A program made the translations under genes and the position numbers. A stretch of DNA of 64,000 bases from Brevibacterium mcbrellneri ATCC 49030. GTDB lineage: Bacteria; Actinomycetota; Actinomycetes; Actinomycetales; Brevibacteriaceae. Numbering within the stretch: position 1 is the stretch's first letter; each line of letters opens with the position of its first letter. This document shows, piece by piece, positions 16,105-25,778 of the stretch. Location: positions 22,924 to 86,923 of the forward strand of contig NZ_ADNU01000007.1 in NCBI RefSeq assembly GCF_000178455.1, read 5' to 3'. A model generated the notes under the pieces. That model did not search any database. It had not been told where the DNA came from and was given only the letters and a program-made list of their open reading frames with translations.

Positions 16105-17658
16105 ATGAACGGTGCGCACAGCCTGACGCAAACCCTGCTCGCCAACGGTGTCGACACGGTGTTTGCCAACCCGGGTACCTCGGAAATGCACTTCGTTGCA
16201 GCACTCGATGACACCCCGGAAATCAACTGCATCTTGGGCCTGTTCGAAGGCGTAGTTACGGGAGCCGCTGACGGTTACGCACGCATGAAGGACACCCCGG
16301 CTGCAACGCTCCTGCACCTGGGCCCTGGCCTGGCAAACGGACTGTCCAACCTGCACAACGCGATCCGCGCACAGTCCCCCATCGTCAACGTCATTGGTGA
16401 CCACGCGATCTACCACCGCCAGTACGACGCCCCGCTCACCTCGGACGTCGAAGGTGCCGCACGCCCGTTCAGCCACTGGGTACGGACCACCGCGAACGCC
16501 GACTCCGTCTCCCACGACACGGCCGCAGCGATCGCCGCGTCACTGACCAACCCTGGCCAGATCGCCTCGCTCATCCTCCCGGCCGACTCCGCGTGGAACC
16601 CGGTGGAGAACCAGCAAGAACCAGAAAAGGCATTCGTGCCCGCCGCCGGAATCCCTGCTGACGACATCATCGAAGGCGCAGCAGCTGCCCTCAAGAAAGC
16701 CAAGAACCCGGCAATTCTCCTAGGCAAGAACGCCCTGCGCGAGGTCCCACTGCGCAGCGCGGGCCTGATCGCAGAAGCAACCGGAGCTGACCTGCTGTGC
16801 CCCAACATGGTCGCTCGCGTCACCCAGGGTGCTGGCCGTGTGCCAGTCAAGCGCGTCCCGTACGCCACCCCTGCAGCCGTTGACTTCCTCAAGGACTACG
16901 ACCTGCTGGTCCTGGTTGGCTCGAAGGCCCCAGTCGGGTTCTTCGCCTACCCCAACCGCCCCAGCGCGCTCACTCCCCCAGCCATGCACGTGGTGGAACT
17001 CGCCCAGCCACGCCACGATCTCACGGCTTCACTTGAGGCCCTGGTCACAGCGGTAGGCGCAGACAGTGCGAAAGAGGCGACGACCTCGGCGCTGGACCTG
17101 CCCGACCTACCCACCGGCTCCATCACCAAGGAAAAGCTGGGCGACCTGCTGGCCAACATGATCCCGGAAAACGGCATCGTGATCGACGAAAGCATCACCA
17201 CCGGCTTCACGTTCTTCTCCACCGCAGCCACCGCCCAACCGCACGACTACATGCTGGGAACCGGCGGGTCTATTGGTTACGCGCTCCCCACAGCAGCCGG
17301 CGCGGCGGTGGCCTGCCCGGACCGCAAGGTGATCTGTCTGGAGTCCGACGGCTCCGGCATGTACATGCCACAGTCGCTGTGGACCTATGCGCGTGAGGGA
17401 CTGGACATCGTGGTGGTGATCTTCTCGAACCGCAAGTACCAGATCCTGCGCGACGAAATGCGCAATGTGGGCGCCGATTTTGGTGGCCCGCGCGCCGAAG
17501 CCCTCATGGACCTCACCAACCCCACAATCGACTGGGTGTCATTGGCCAAATCGATGGGCGTGGATGGCCAGGCCGTTGACAACATGGACGACCTCGCAAC
17601 CGCCTTCCGCGCAGGTCTGGACGCGCAAGGCCCGTACCTCATCGAAGTCGTGATGTAA
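16105..17658 (+). CDS. ilvX: IlvX-like orphan acetolactate synthase / ThDP-dependent decarboxylase
   Basis: A 517-residue thiamine-diphosphate enzyme. Its opening MNGAHSLTQTLLANGVDTVF, with NPGTSEMHFVAALD next, closely follows mycobacterial IlvX, and the catalytic glutamate occurs in LGLFEGVVTGAADGYARM. The ThDP-Mg site appears as ESDGSGMYMPQSLWTYAR (GDGS-like, here SDGS) with FSNRKYQIL following. IlvX proteins belong to the acetohydroxyacid synthase/benzoylformate decarboxylase branch, but lack a small subunit and have uncertain activity. A strong ribosome site (ACAAGGAGAACC) precedes the ATG. It faces ilvBNC across a terminator, and no partner gene is next to it. Confidence 0.82.
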   Translation: MNGAHSLTQTLLANGVDTVFANPGTSEMHFVAALDDTPEINCILGLFEGVVTGAADGYARMKDTPAATLLHLGPGLANGLSNLHNAIRAQSPIVNVIGDHAIYHRQYDAPLTSDVEGAARPFSHWVRTTANADSVSHDTAAAIAASLTNPGQIASLILPADSAWNPVENQQEPEKAFVPAAGIPADDIIEGAAAALKKAKNPAILLGKNALREVPLRSAGLIAEATGADLLCPNMVARVTQGAGRVPVKRVPYATPAAVDFLKDYDLLVLVGSKAPVGFFAYPNRPSALTPPAMHVVELAQPRHDLTASLEALVTAVGADSAKEATTSALDLPDLPTGSITKEKLGDLLANMIPENGIVIDESITTGFTFFSTAATAQPHDYMLGTGGSIGYALPTAAGAAVACPDRKVICLESDGSGMYMPQSLWTYAREGLDIVVVIFSNRKYQILRDEMRNVGADFGGPRAEALMDLTNPTIDWVSLAKSMGVDGQAVDNMDDLATAFRAGLDAQGPYLIEVVM

Positions 17659-17722
17659 CGCAAGGTCAACCGCCGCCGAGGTGGCAGCACCTCCCGGCCC
17701 CTCCCGGGCCCCGCAAAACAAC

Positions 17723-17757
17723 TGTGGCCCTCAGCTCAAGGTGAGCTGGGGGCCACA
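17723..17757. terminator. Terminator between ilvX and ilvC
   Basis: 16-base arms TGTGGCCCTCAGCTCA and TGAGCTGGGGGCCACA (one wobble position) with an AGG loop. On the leftward strand it is followed by AGTTGTTTTGC, so it mainly ends the ilvBNC transcript. Confidence 0.8.
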
Positions 17758-17783
17758 TGCGCCGCAAGGGCAAGCGCTACGGG

Positions 17784-18860
<1,077 letters not shown>

Positions 18861-19376
18861 TTAGTTCCGCAGGGCCTTGTCCGAAATGGACTTGCCTCCA
18901 CGTCCGATTGCCACGGTTCCTGATTGCACGATTTCTCTGATTCCAAACGGTTCGAGCACCCGTCGCAGCGCGTCAAGCTTGGACTGTTCGCCCGTTGCTT
19001 CAACGCACACTGCGTCAGCTGACACATCGATGATGTGGGCGCGGAACAGTTCGCATGTGCTGGCGATGTGCGCGCGCGCTTGTGGATCAGCCTTGACCTT
19101 GAAGATCACGTGAGCGCGCCTGACGGATTGCTCAGGCGCCAGCTCCACGATCTTGATGACGTTGATCAGCTTGTTGAGCTGTTTCGTCACTTGTTCAAGG
19201 GGCGTATCGCGGACGTCAACCACGACCGTGATACGGGAAATCTCTTCAATTTCTGTTGTTCCCACTGCCAGGGAATCAATGTTGAAACCGCGACGGGCTA
19301 GCAACCCGGTGAAGCGCGTGAGCGCACCGGGTTTGTTTTCAATCAGAACCGAAAGGGTATGGCGGCTCACTGTCAC
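18861..19376 (-). CDS. ilvN: Acetolactate synthase small (regulatory) subunit
   Basis: A 171-residue regulatory subunit with an N-terminal ACT domain ([20 protein letters not shown], glycine at the valine site) and a C-terminal ALS_ss_C domain (ANIASTC-like [12 protein letters not shown]). It raises the activity of IlvB and confers feedback inhibition by valine. It overlaps the end of ilvB by four bases (translational coupling), which also helps fix subunit stoichiometry. The length matches the short Gram-positive form. Confidence 0.96.
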   Translation of the reverse strand: MTVSRHTLSVLIENKPGALTRFTGLLARRGFNIDSLAVGTTEIEEISRITVVVDVRDTPLEQVTKQLNKLINVIKIVELAPEQSVRRAHVIFKVKADPQARAHIASTCELFRAHIIDVSADAVCVEATGEQSKLDALRRVLEPFGIREIVQSGTVAIGRGGKSISDKALRN

Positions 19377-21199
19377 AACTCCTCCATGGGGTCGTCAAAG
19401 TCTGGTTGCATGTCGCGGGCGTACTGGATCTGGTCGTTGCTCACACCGGCAGGGACCATGGGCCACACCATGGCGTCAGCCGGAACGGTGAAGTCAATCA
19501 CTACGGGACGGTCGTTGGTTTCAAGCGCAGTCGCAATGGCTGCGTCTACGTCTTCGTTTCGGTCAACGCGCAGCCCCAAGCACCCGTAGGCTTCGCTGAG
19601 TTTCACAAAGTCAGGGATGCGTACGGATTCGTGACCGGTGTTGAGGTCTGAGTGGGAGTACCTACCGTCGTAGAACAGGGTCTGCCACTGGCGCACCATC
19701 CCCAAGGACGAGTTGTTAATTACTGCGACCTTGATAGGGATGTTGTTCAGCGCGCAGGTGGCCAGTTCCTGGTTGGTCATCTGGAAGCATCCGTCACCGT
19801 CGATTGCCCACACGGTGCGTTCGGGTTGCCCCACTTTCGCCCCCATGGCGGCAGGCACGGAGTACCCCATGGTTCCCAGGCCACCGGAGTTGAGCCACGA
19901 GTTGGGCCGGTCGAAGGTGACAAACTGGCTGGCCCACATCTGGTGCTGTCCAACACCTGCGACGTAGGTTCCTTCCGGCCCGGTCAAGGCCGAAATCCTC
20001 TCGATCACGTACTGCGGGTCGCACAGTCCTTGATCGTTGGGCTCAAATCCAAGCGGGTAAGTGCTCTTCCACGTGTTCAGTTGCGACCACCACGCACCTC
20101 GGTCGTTGTCCAAAGCTGCCGACTTCGAGGCGGTGAGTTCGGCCGTCAACTGGGCGAGCACCTCGGCGGCGTCCCCCACGATGGGCACGTCCACCGCGCG
20201 GTTCTTCCCAATTTCAGCCGGGTCAATGTCGATGTGGATGACCTTTGCGTTTGGGGCGAAGGATTCCAGGTTGCCGGTGACGCGGTCGTCGAACCGAGCG
20301 CCCACGGCGATCAGCAGGTCTGACTTTTGGAACGCCGTCACCGCGCTCACGGAGCCGTGCATACCGGGCATTCCCACGTGCAGCGGGTGGGAGTCGGGGA
20401 ATGCGCCGCGTGCCATCAGGGTGGTGGCAACGGGGATTCGAGTGGCTTCGGCCAGTTCTTTCAGCTGCGGGCTGGCTTCGGCGCGGATCACTCCGCCACC
20501 CACGTAGAACACAGGTCGCGCGGACTGTTCGATCAGCTTGATCGCTTCCTTGATCTGCTTGGCGTGTGGCCGGGTGGTGGGCCGGTAGCCGGGCAGGTTG
20601 GGGGCGTCGGGCCACACGAATTCGGCGACGGCGTTCTGGGCGTCTTTGGTGATGTCCACCAGAACCGGGCCGGGGCGTCCGGTTGATGCGATATGATAGG
20701 CCGACTGGATCGCGTGCGGGATGTCTTCTGCGCGGGTGACCAGGAAGCTGTGTTTGGTGATGGGCATGGTCATACCCACAATGTCGGCTTCTTGGAACGC
20801 GTCGGTTCCCAGCAGGGCTGAGGACTGCTGCCCCGTGATGGCCAGGATTGGCACGGAGTCCATGTGTGCGTCGGCTAACGCGGTGACCAGGTTGGTTGCC
20901 CCGGGCCCCGAGGTCGCCATGCACACGCCCACACGTCCCGTCGCAGAGGCGTAACCTTCCGCTGCGTGTCCGGCACCTTGCTCGTGGCGCACCAGGACGT
21001 GGTTGATGGTTTTGGAGTCCAGCAGTGGGTCGTAGGTGGGAAGTATCGTACCGCCGGGGAGGCCGAATACCGTGTCGACACCAAGGAGCTCGAGGCTGCG
21101 AATGACGGCTTGTGCGCCCGTGAGATTCTCTGGCGAGGTTCGTTTTGGTACCGGGTGGGCCCTGGTGGCCGAGGCCGGTGCCGGTTGCGTTGTGGCCAA
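19373..21199 (-). CDS. ilvB: Acetolactate synthase large (catalytic) subunit
   Basis: A 608-residue ThDP/FAD enzyme forming acetolactate from pyruvate. It shows the catalytic glutamate in [15 protein letters not shown], a central FAD-binding domain ([17 protein letters not shown]) and the ThDP/Mg motif [18 protein letters not shown] with downstream [12 protein letters not shown]. The start codon is TTG at 21199, chosen because AAGGAG lies directly upstream and the N-terminal tail ([16 protein letters not shown]) is typical of actinobacterial IlvB. It is preceded by an 18-codon leader and an attenuator hairpin and overlaps ilvN. Confidence 0.96.
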   Translation of the reverse strand: MATTQPAPASATRAHPVPKRTSPENLTGAQAVIRSLELLGVDTVFGLPGGTILPTYDPLLDSKTINHVLVRHEQGAGHAAEGYASATGRVGVCMATSGPGATNLVTALADAHMDSVPILAITGQQSSALLGTDAFQEADIVGMTMPITKHSFLVTRAEDIPHAIQSAYHIASTGRPGPVLVDITKDAQNAVAEFVWPDAPNLPGYRPTTRPHAKQIKEAIKLIEQSARPVFYVGGGVIRAEASPQLKELAEATRIPVATTLMARGAFPDSHPLHVGMPGMHGSVSAVTAFQKSDLLIAVGARFDDRVTGNLESFAPNAKVIHIDIDPAEIGKNRAVDVPIVGDAAEVLAQLTAELTASKSAALDNDRGAWWSQLNTWKSTYPLGFEPNDQGLCDPQYVIERISALTGPEGTYVAGVGQHQMWASQFVTFDRPNSWLNSGGLGTMGYSVPAAMGAKVGQPERTVWAIDGDGCFQMTNQELATCALNNIPIKVAVINNSSLGMVRQWQTLFYDGRYSHSDLNTGHESVRIPDFVKLSEAYGCLGLRVDRNEDVDAAIATALETNDRPVVIDFTVPADAMVWPMVPAGVSNDQIQYARDMQPDFDDPMEEL

Positions 21200-21234
21200 G
21201 ATAGCTCCTTAGTCTGGGTGGTCGTCTGACCAAT

Positions 21235-21267
21235 AAAAACGCCCCTTACCGTTTTCCGGAAGGGGCG
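21235..21267 (-). terminator. Attenuator of the ilvBNC operon
   Basis: On the leftward transcript an 8-bp GC-rich stem, CGCCCCTT paired with AAGGGGCG, is followed by TTTTTATT, a textbook intrinsic terminator. It lies between the leader peptide and ilvB. Upstream segments can form alternatives: TCGTCCTT (in the Val-Val-Leu codons) with AAGGACGA after the leader stop, and GCGCGCGG with CCGCGCGC, which abuts the terminator arm. Confidence 0.85.
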
Positions 21268-21283
21268 CGCGGGTTCGTCCTTG

Positions 21284-21340
21284 TTAGAACGCTTGGAGTA
21301 ACTCCGCGCGCTTGCTAATAAGGACGACAATGTTGTTCAT
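21284..21340 (-). CDS. ilvL: Branched-chain leader peptide of ilvBNC
   Basis: An 18-codon open frame reading MNNIVVLISKRAELLQAF then TAA, 85 bases before ilvB. Seven of the 18 residues are Ile, Val or Leu, with an early Ile-Val-Val-Leu-Ile run, so ribosome stalling would sense charged branched-chain tRNAs. Ile, Val and Leu leader peptides controlling ilvBNC by attenuation are known in corynebacteria. The hairpins at 21235-21267 and the alternative pairings fit this. No upstream gene would otherwise explain the frame. Its ribosome site is not obvious. Confidence 0.82.
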   Translation of the reverse strand: MNNIVVLISKRAELLQAF

Positions 21341-21402
21341 ATCACTTAGTGTATGGGGCACCCACCGTGCGGTGTCAAACATTGACACATAAGGACCAAG
21401 GT

Positions 21403-22626
21403 GTGAGATGTGAGAAAGTGGGAGGCGTGGATTGTTCGTATTTTGACGCCGGCTTGTGCCGCTCCTGCACGCTTCTTCCTACGCCTATGAGTACGCGTGT
21501 GGAGTCGCAACAGGCCGAGGTCGCTGAACTGTTGGCACCGTTTTGGGCAACAGGGGAAACGGAGACACCGGAACAAACCTGGCTGCCCCCGGTTGTGGGC
21601 CCGGAGTCCGGTTTCCGCATCAAGGTCAAGATGGTGGTCGCGGGAACCACCGAGCACCCCACGTTGGGCATCTTGGACGACGACGGGGCGGGAATCGACC
21701 TCACCGACTGCCCCTTGTACCCCGAGTCGATCCACACCGTGATTCGCACACTCCCCTGGCTCATCAAGCGCGCGCAGGTCCCGCCGTACAACGTGCGCAA
21801 ACGCAAGGGTCAGCTCAAGCACGTGATCGTCACGGCAGGTGATGACAACCGAGTGATGGTGCGGTTCGTGTTGGCGTCACAGTCTGCCCTGCCGCGCATT
21901 CAGGAACACTTGCCCGCGTTTATGGATGCCTGTGAAGGGGTCGAGGTGTTTTCGGTGAGCGCGAACATCAACCCTGTTCACACGGCGATCATCGAGGGTG
22001 ACGAAGAGATCGCGTTGCACGGCCCGCAGTGGTTGCCGGTGACACAGGGGCGGGTGCAGTTGAAGGTTCGGCCGCAGTCGTTTGTGCAGACAAATACTGT
22101 GGTGGCGTCTGGTCTGTATGAGCAGGTGCGTGAGTGGGTTTCCAAAGCCCAGGCTCCCGCCACGTCCCACGGCCGTGACCTCAGGGTGTGGGATCTGTTT
22201 TGTGGGGTGGGAGGTTTCGCTTTGCACGTCGCAGGGCCGGGTCGGCAGGTCACGGGTGTCGAGGTGGCCCCCGCCGCGGTCGAGTCCGCGCGGGAGGTGG
22301 CAGGTGAGAACGACCTCGGGCTGAACTTCATCTGTGCCGATGCCGCCCAGTGGTCCCGCCAACAGACACAGGTGCCGGACGTGTTGATTGTGAATCCACC
22401 TCGGCGCGGGATGGGCGAGGACATGGCCGGGTGGGTCGAGCAGTCCGGGATTCCGCACGTGATCTATTCGAGTTGCAATCCGCGCACCTTGGCGGCTGAT
22501 CTTGCAAAAATGCCCGGGTACAGGATTGAACAGGCGCGGTTTTTGGACATGTTTCCGCATACCTCCCACGCCGAGGTGGTTGTCAGGTTGGCGCGTCAGG
22601 CTGGTGGGAGCACTGACGCCGAATAG
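21403..22626 (+). CDS. rlmC: 23S rRNA (uracil-C5)-methyltransferase, RlmC/RumB type
   Basis: A 407-residue SAM- and iron-sulfur-dependent RNA methyltransferase. The N-terminal cluster cysteines sit in CSYFDAGLCRSC (11, 19, 22), with a fourth in TDCPLYP (about 103). E. coli RlmC has the same CALYDAGRCRSC pattern and modifies U747. The SAM motif is WDLFCGVGGF (about 263-272), NPPRRG is motif IV-like (about 332) and the catalytic cysteine lies in YSSCNPRT (about 358). GTG 21403 is chosen because AAGGA lies seven bases upstream. It is divergent from the ilv operon leader. Confidence 0.9.
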   Translation: MRCEKVGGVDCSYFDAGLCRSCTLLPTPMSTRVESQQAEVAELLAPFWATGETETPEQTWLPPVVGPESGFRIKVKMVVAGTTEHPTLGILDDDGAGIDLTDCPLYPESIHTVIRTLPWLIKRAQVPPYNVRKRKGQLKHVIVTAGDDNRVMVRFVLASQSALPRIQEHLPAFMDACEGVEVFSVSANINPVHTAIIEGDEEIALHGPQWLPVTQGRVQLKVRPQSFVQTNTVVASGLYEQVREWVSKAQAPATSHGRDLRVWDLFCGVGGFALHVAGPGRQVTGVEVAPAAVESAREVAGENDLGLNFICADAAQWSRQQTQVPDVLIVNPPRRGMGEDMAGWVEQSGIPHVIYSSCNPRTLAADLAKMPGYRIEQARFLDMFPHTSHAEVVVRLARQAGGSTDAE

Positions 22627-22644
22627 ATAAGCGCGAGGAGAGGG

Positions 22645-23250
22645 ATGTCGGAACTAGATAAGATGCTCGCTGGTGAGATGTATGACTCGTCTGATCCGGA
22701 GCTGGCTGCGCTTCGGGTTAAGGCTCGGAAGTTGGCCAGGAAATACAACTTGACCGATGAAGACGAGCCTGAGGCGCAGCGCGAAATTCTCGAAGAACTA
22801 CTGCCTTCTGCTTCCGTGATTCCGGCCCTGCAGGCGCCGATCTACTTTGACTACGGGTGCAACACGGTGTTTGGTCAGCTATGCGAGGTGAATTTCAACT
22901 TCACGTGTCTTGATGTGTGCCCGGTCAGTATTGGTGATAACGCGTTTATTGGCCCTAACGTCACGATCGCAACGCCCATGCACCCGCTTGTGCCCAGCGA
23001 GCGCAATGCCCGGAAGCGTGCGGACGGTTCTTCCTACACGCTGGAGTACGCCAAGCCGGTCACGATTGAACGCGACTGTTGGATTGCGGCCAACGTCGTT
23101 ATTTGCGGCGGGGTGACCATAGGTGAAGGTTGTGTGATTGGTGCGGGAAGTGTCGTCACTCGAGATATTCCTGCGTATAGTTTTGCGGCGGGAAACCCGT
23201 GTAAGGTCATTCGCGCTATTCCCGTTCACGGGAAGACGAGCCCGGAATAG
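22645..23250 (+). CDS. Maltose/galactoside O-acetyltransferase-like (hexapeptide repeat)
   Basis: A 201-residue trimeric left-handed beta-helix acetyltransferase of the Maa/LacA/NodL group. The Mac domain at the N-terminus (MLAGEMYDSSDPELAALR) is followed by hexapeptide turns, the catalytic-site region PMHPLVPSERNA containing the conserved histidine, and late repeats CWIAANVVICGGVTIGEGCV ending in AGNPCKVIRAI. It moves an acetyl group from acetyl-CoA to a sugar or related acceptor. Start ATG 22645 follows GCGAGGAGAGGG. It probably shares a transcript with rlmC, 18 bases upstream. Confidence 0.88.
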   Translation: MSELDKMLAGEMYDSSDPELAALRVKARKLARKYNLTDEDEPEAQREILEELLPSASVIPALQAPIYFDYGCNTVFGQLCEVNFNFTCLDVCPVSIGDNAFIGPNVTIATPMHPLVPSERNARKRADGSSYTLEYAKPVTIERDCWIAANVVICGGVTIGEGCVIGAGSVVTRDIPAYSFAAGNPCKVIRAIPVHGKTSPE

Positions 23251-23303
23251 CGGGCGGGTGAACGGACTAGAATGGGAGTGAGCGTACAAGGCGAGGGGAC
23301 GAT

Positions 23304-23969
23304 ATGCGACTAACGAAAATTCAGGCGCGTTTAGAAGAGTCACAAACCAACGGAACCCTTGTACAAATCACCCGTGAAGGCGTTGAAATGTGGCCGCTGG
23401 TTGGCGTGGTGGCAGGTTTCGACAAGTGGGTGCTCGTGGCGACCGTGAACCGGCAGTTGCAGGCGCAGGGTTTTGACGCTGTGCGCCTGCGCGACATTAC
23501 GCGAGTGGATCCACCGTTGACCGAACCACTGATTCAGCGGGTTGCTGAGAAAACAGGAAAAGAACTGGTGCGCCAGCCGGCTCACACGTTGGAGTTGGGG
23601 TCGACGAAGGCGCTGGCGCGTACGGTCATCGACGCGAAGGCGTTTGTGGGCCTGTTTACGTATTCGCACGGCACTGGGCATGAGATCGATGCGTACAGTG
23701 GGCGGATTGGCGAGATTCGTAATCGGATTGTGGCGTTTGACCGGATTTCAGCTAATGGTTCGTGGGACCCAAGTCCGTTGTCATTGCCCATGGCCGAGAT
23801 TGCGCGGTTCGGGTTTGACTCTGTGAGGCAGCGGACGTTCCAGTTGTTCGGTAAGGACTACCCGGGTGGCCCACACCAGCCCATGGACACCAGTGCGACT
23901 TTGCCCCAGTACGACGACGTTCAGGCGGAGGGCAAGAACGACGACTTCCTCGGTTCGCTGTTGCGGTAG
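23304..23969 (+). CDS. Hypothetical cytoplasmic protein
   Basis: A 221-residue soluble protein, not recognised. It has no signal peptide or membrane segment. An N-terminal stretch reads as alternating beta strands (GTLVQITREGVEMWPLVGVV, GFDKWVLVATVNR) and resembles an SH3-like or Sm-like barrel, but this is only a visual impression. A central LFTYSHGTGHEIDAYSGRIG segment and an acidic C-terminus (YDDVQAEGKNDDFLGSLL) follow. A ribosome site GCGAGGGGACG precedes ATG 23304. The gene ends 14 bases before repeat R1, its terminator. Confidence 0.7.
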   Translation: MRLTKIQARLEESQTNGTLVQITREGVEMWPLVGVVAGFDKWVLVATVNRQLQAQGFDAVRLRDITRVDPPLTEPLIQRVAEKTGKELVRQPAHTLELGSTKALARTVIDAKAFVGLFTYSHGTGHEIDAYSGRIGEIRNRIVAFDRISANGSWDPSPLSLPMAEIARFGFDSVRQRTFQLFGKDYPGGPHQPMDTSATLPQYDDVQAEGKNDDFLGSLLR

Positions 23970-23982
23970 GTGGAGTGGCGAC

Positions 23983-24066
23983 GACCTCGGCGGCGGCGCA
24001 ACGCGAACACACGAAAAGGCGCAGGCATTGCCTGCGCCTTTCGCTACCGGAAACCTACTTCAGCAC
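23983..24066. repeat. Direct repeat R1 carrying a terminator hairpin
   Basis: An 84-base block about 86 % alike to 28602-28681. It contains the hairpin GGCGCAGGCA/TGCCTGCGCC (about 24018-24037) flanked by AAAA and TTTC, so it serves as a bidirectional terminator between the convergent genes at 23969 and 24070. It starts with GACCTCGG and ends in TCAGCAC. Confidence 0.85.
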
Positions 24067-24069
24067 TTC

Positions 24070-25557
24070 TCACAAAGTTCCAGTTTCTCCTGCGACTGGC
24101 TTTTCAGGTGTGAGGTCATAGAACCGCTTGAGCGTGGCCTCGGACGCAGGTTTGGTCAACAGTGAACCGACAACCAGGAACAGGACGTTGACTCCAAGAC
24201 CCCAGATTCCTGCGTGGATACCGAACGGGTGCACAATGAAGAACGAAAACACCACGGTCACCACAAACCCTGCCGACAGCCCGGCAATCGCTCCAACCTT
24301 AGTTGCCCGCGGCCAGAAGAAAATCCCTGCAAGCAACGGGAACAGCTGTGCAATAAAGCCGTACCCAATGAGAAGGATGTAAACAAGGCTCGCTGGTTCA
24401 GCAATAGAAATAGGGGCGATGATCAGACCCATAATCGGGAAGATGAGCCAGCGTGACAGTTTCCCTGCCGTCTTGTCCGACAGCTTAAACATTGGCTGAA
24501 GAATGTCCTTACTGTACGTCAGCGCAGTAGCGTGAATGTTGGGCTCACTCGAAGACATGGACGCAGCCAGCGTTCCCGCGCCCAACAGCCCCGCCAAAAC
24601 AACAGGCATGTTGTCAACTGCCATTGTGATCGCAACTTGGTCCGATTTCGCAATGTCTGGATATTCAAAAATCCCGATGAATCCCACAAAGATCATAGGA
24701 ATCAAGACCAAGTAGTACAGGGGCAAATACGTGACTGCTTTCTTCAGCCCAACCCCAGATTTAGCACCCATCCACGAAATCCAGTGCGACTGCCAAATCG
24801 AGAAGAACGAAATCAAGATCGACGACGTCCAGAACGCGTAACCCATGTCTCCCAGCGCACCGGGCAAAGTCAGGAACTCAGGCGCTTCTGCCTGTAGACG
24901 CTCGAAAATGGGACGCGCACTGAACCCACCCGTGAAGTGGTTGACTGCCCACATACCCACAAGCCATGCCACAACAAACATCAGCGCACCCTGGAATGCA
25001 TTGGTAAAGCCAATTGCCCGCAGGCCACTGCGATACAGGTAGATGGAAATGACGGCCAACGTCACCAGCACACCGGCCCAGACTGGGATAAGCCCAAAGC
25101 TCATCACATTGAGAATGTACGCCGAACCAATCGTTTGAAGAACCGCATAGGCCAGTCCACCAATCGATCCAACAAAACCAGACAAACCACCCAAAAAGGT
25201 GCTTTCATACCGGTCAGCAATCGCCGAGGCCTGTGTAATGTGCCCATATCGGCGCCCAAGTTCCCACACTTTAGGGCCGAAGTACCACGCAAGGATCGCC
25301 ATGTATGACAGGTACACAACAACGTAGAGCGCTGGGACACCCTTGTCGTGCGCCCAACCAGGTGAACCCATAAACGTGTATGCGCTCACTCCCCCGGCCG
25401 CGACCAACAGATAGACAACGATTGGCCCCATGCTGCGACTACCGGCACCCCACGCTTCGGTCGTGTTCATGTCATAGCCGCGCCCCGCACGAAAACCAAT
25501 GACGACAGCAATCACCAAGTACGCTGCAGTGATGATAAAAGGAATGTGCTGGATCAT
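24070..25557 (-). CDS. Sodium:solute symporter (SSS family)
   Basis: A 495-residue polytopic membrane transporter with about 13 hydrophobic segments. Its N-terminus is outside-facing and short (MIQHIPFIITAAYLVIAVVI), followed by the family phrases GGVSAYTFMGSPGWAHDKG and LGAGTLAASMSSSEPNIHATAL, whose small-residue run corresponds to the sodium-site helix. It would co-transport a solute, possibly an organic acid, amine or amino-acid derivative, with sodium. It is the last gene of the operon and overlaps the small DUF3311-like gene by four bases, a pairing widespread for this branch of the family. The ligand is probably related to the amidohydrolase at the front of the operon. Confidence 0.88.
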   Translation of the reverse strand: MIQHIPFIITAAYLVIAVVIGFRAGRGYDMNTTEAWGAGSRSMGPIVVYLLVAAGGVSAYTFMGSPGWAHDKGVPALYVVVYLSYMAILAWYFGPKVWELGRRYGHITQASAIADRYESTFLGGLSGFVGSIGGLAYAVLQTIGSAYILNVMSFGLIPVWAGVLVTLAVISIYLYRSGLRAIGFTNAFQGALMFVVAWLVGMWAVNHFTGGFSARPIFERLQAEAPEFLTLPGALGDMGYAFWTSSILISFFSIWQSHWISWMGAKSGVGLKKAVTYLPLYYLVLIPMIFVGFIGIFEYPDIAKSDQVAITMAVDNMPVVLAGLLGAGTLAASMSSSEPNIHATALTYSKDILQPMFKLSDKTAGKLSRWLIFPIMGLIIAPISIAEPASLVYILLIGYGFIAQLFPLLAGIFFWPRATKVGAIAGLSAGFVVTVVFSFFIVHPFGIHAGIWGLGVNVLFLVVGSLLTKPASEATLKRFYDLTPEKPVAGETGTL

Positions 25558-25778
25558 TCTTTTTCACCTTTCATGATCAGGTTGCACACAGCCATCACCG
25601 CAGTCGTCAGAATGACAATCGCTACAGACCACACCATCAGAACTGGCATTCCAAAGATGATTGTGTCGGAGTTAAACAGTGGAATAACCGGCCACACGCC
25701 TATCACAATGACGCCAACCACAAGGCCAAAGCACACCCACTTCCGTGCACTGTCCGGCCATCTGATTCCCATTTTCAT
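25554..25778 (-). CDS. DUF3311-like small membrane protein, symporter partner
   Basis: A 74-residue protein with two hydrophobic helices (VCFGLVVGVIVIGVWPVIPL and MPVLMVWSVAIVILTTAVMAV) joined by a short FNSDTIIFG loop and ending in a charged MKGEKE tail. Small two-helix proteins of this type (DUF3311) are commonly encoded immediately before SSS-family symporters and probably form an accessory subunit. It overlaps both neighbours by four bases, so all three genes are translationally coupled. Confidence 0.82.
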   Translation of the reverse strand: MKMGIRWPDSARKWVCFGLVVGVIVIGVWPVIPLFNSDTIIFGMPVLMVWSVAIVILTTAVMAVCNLIMKGEKE

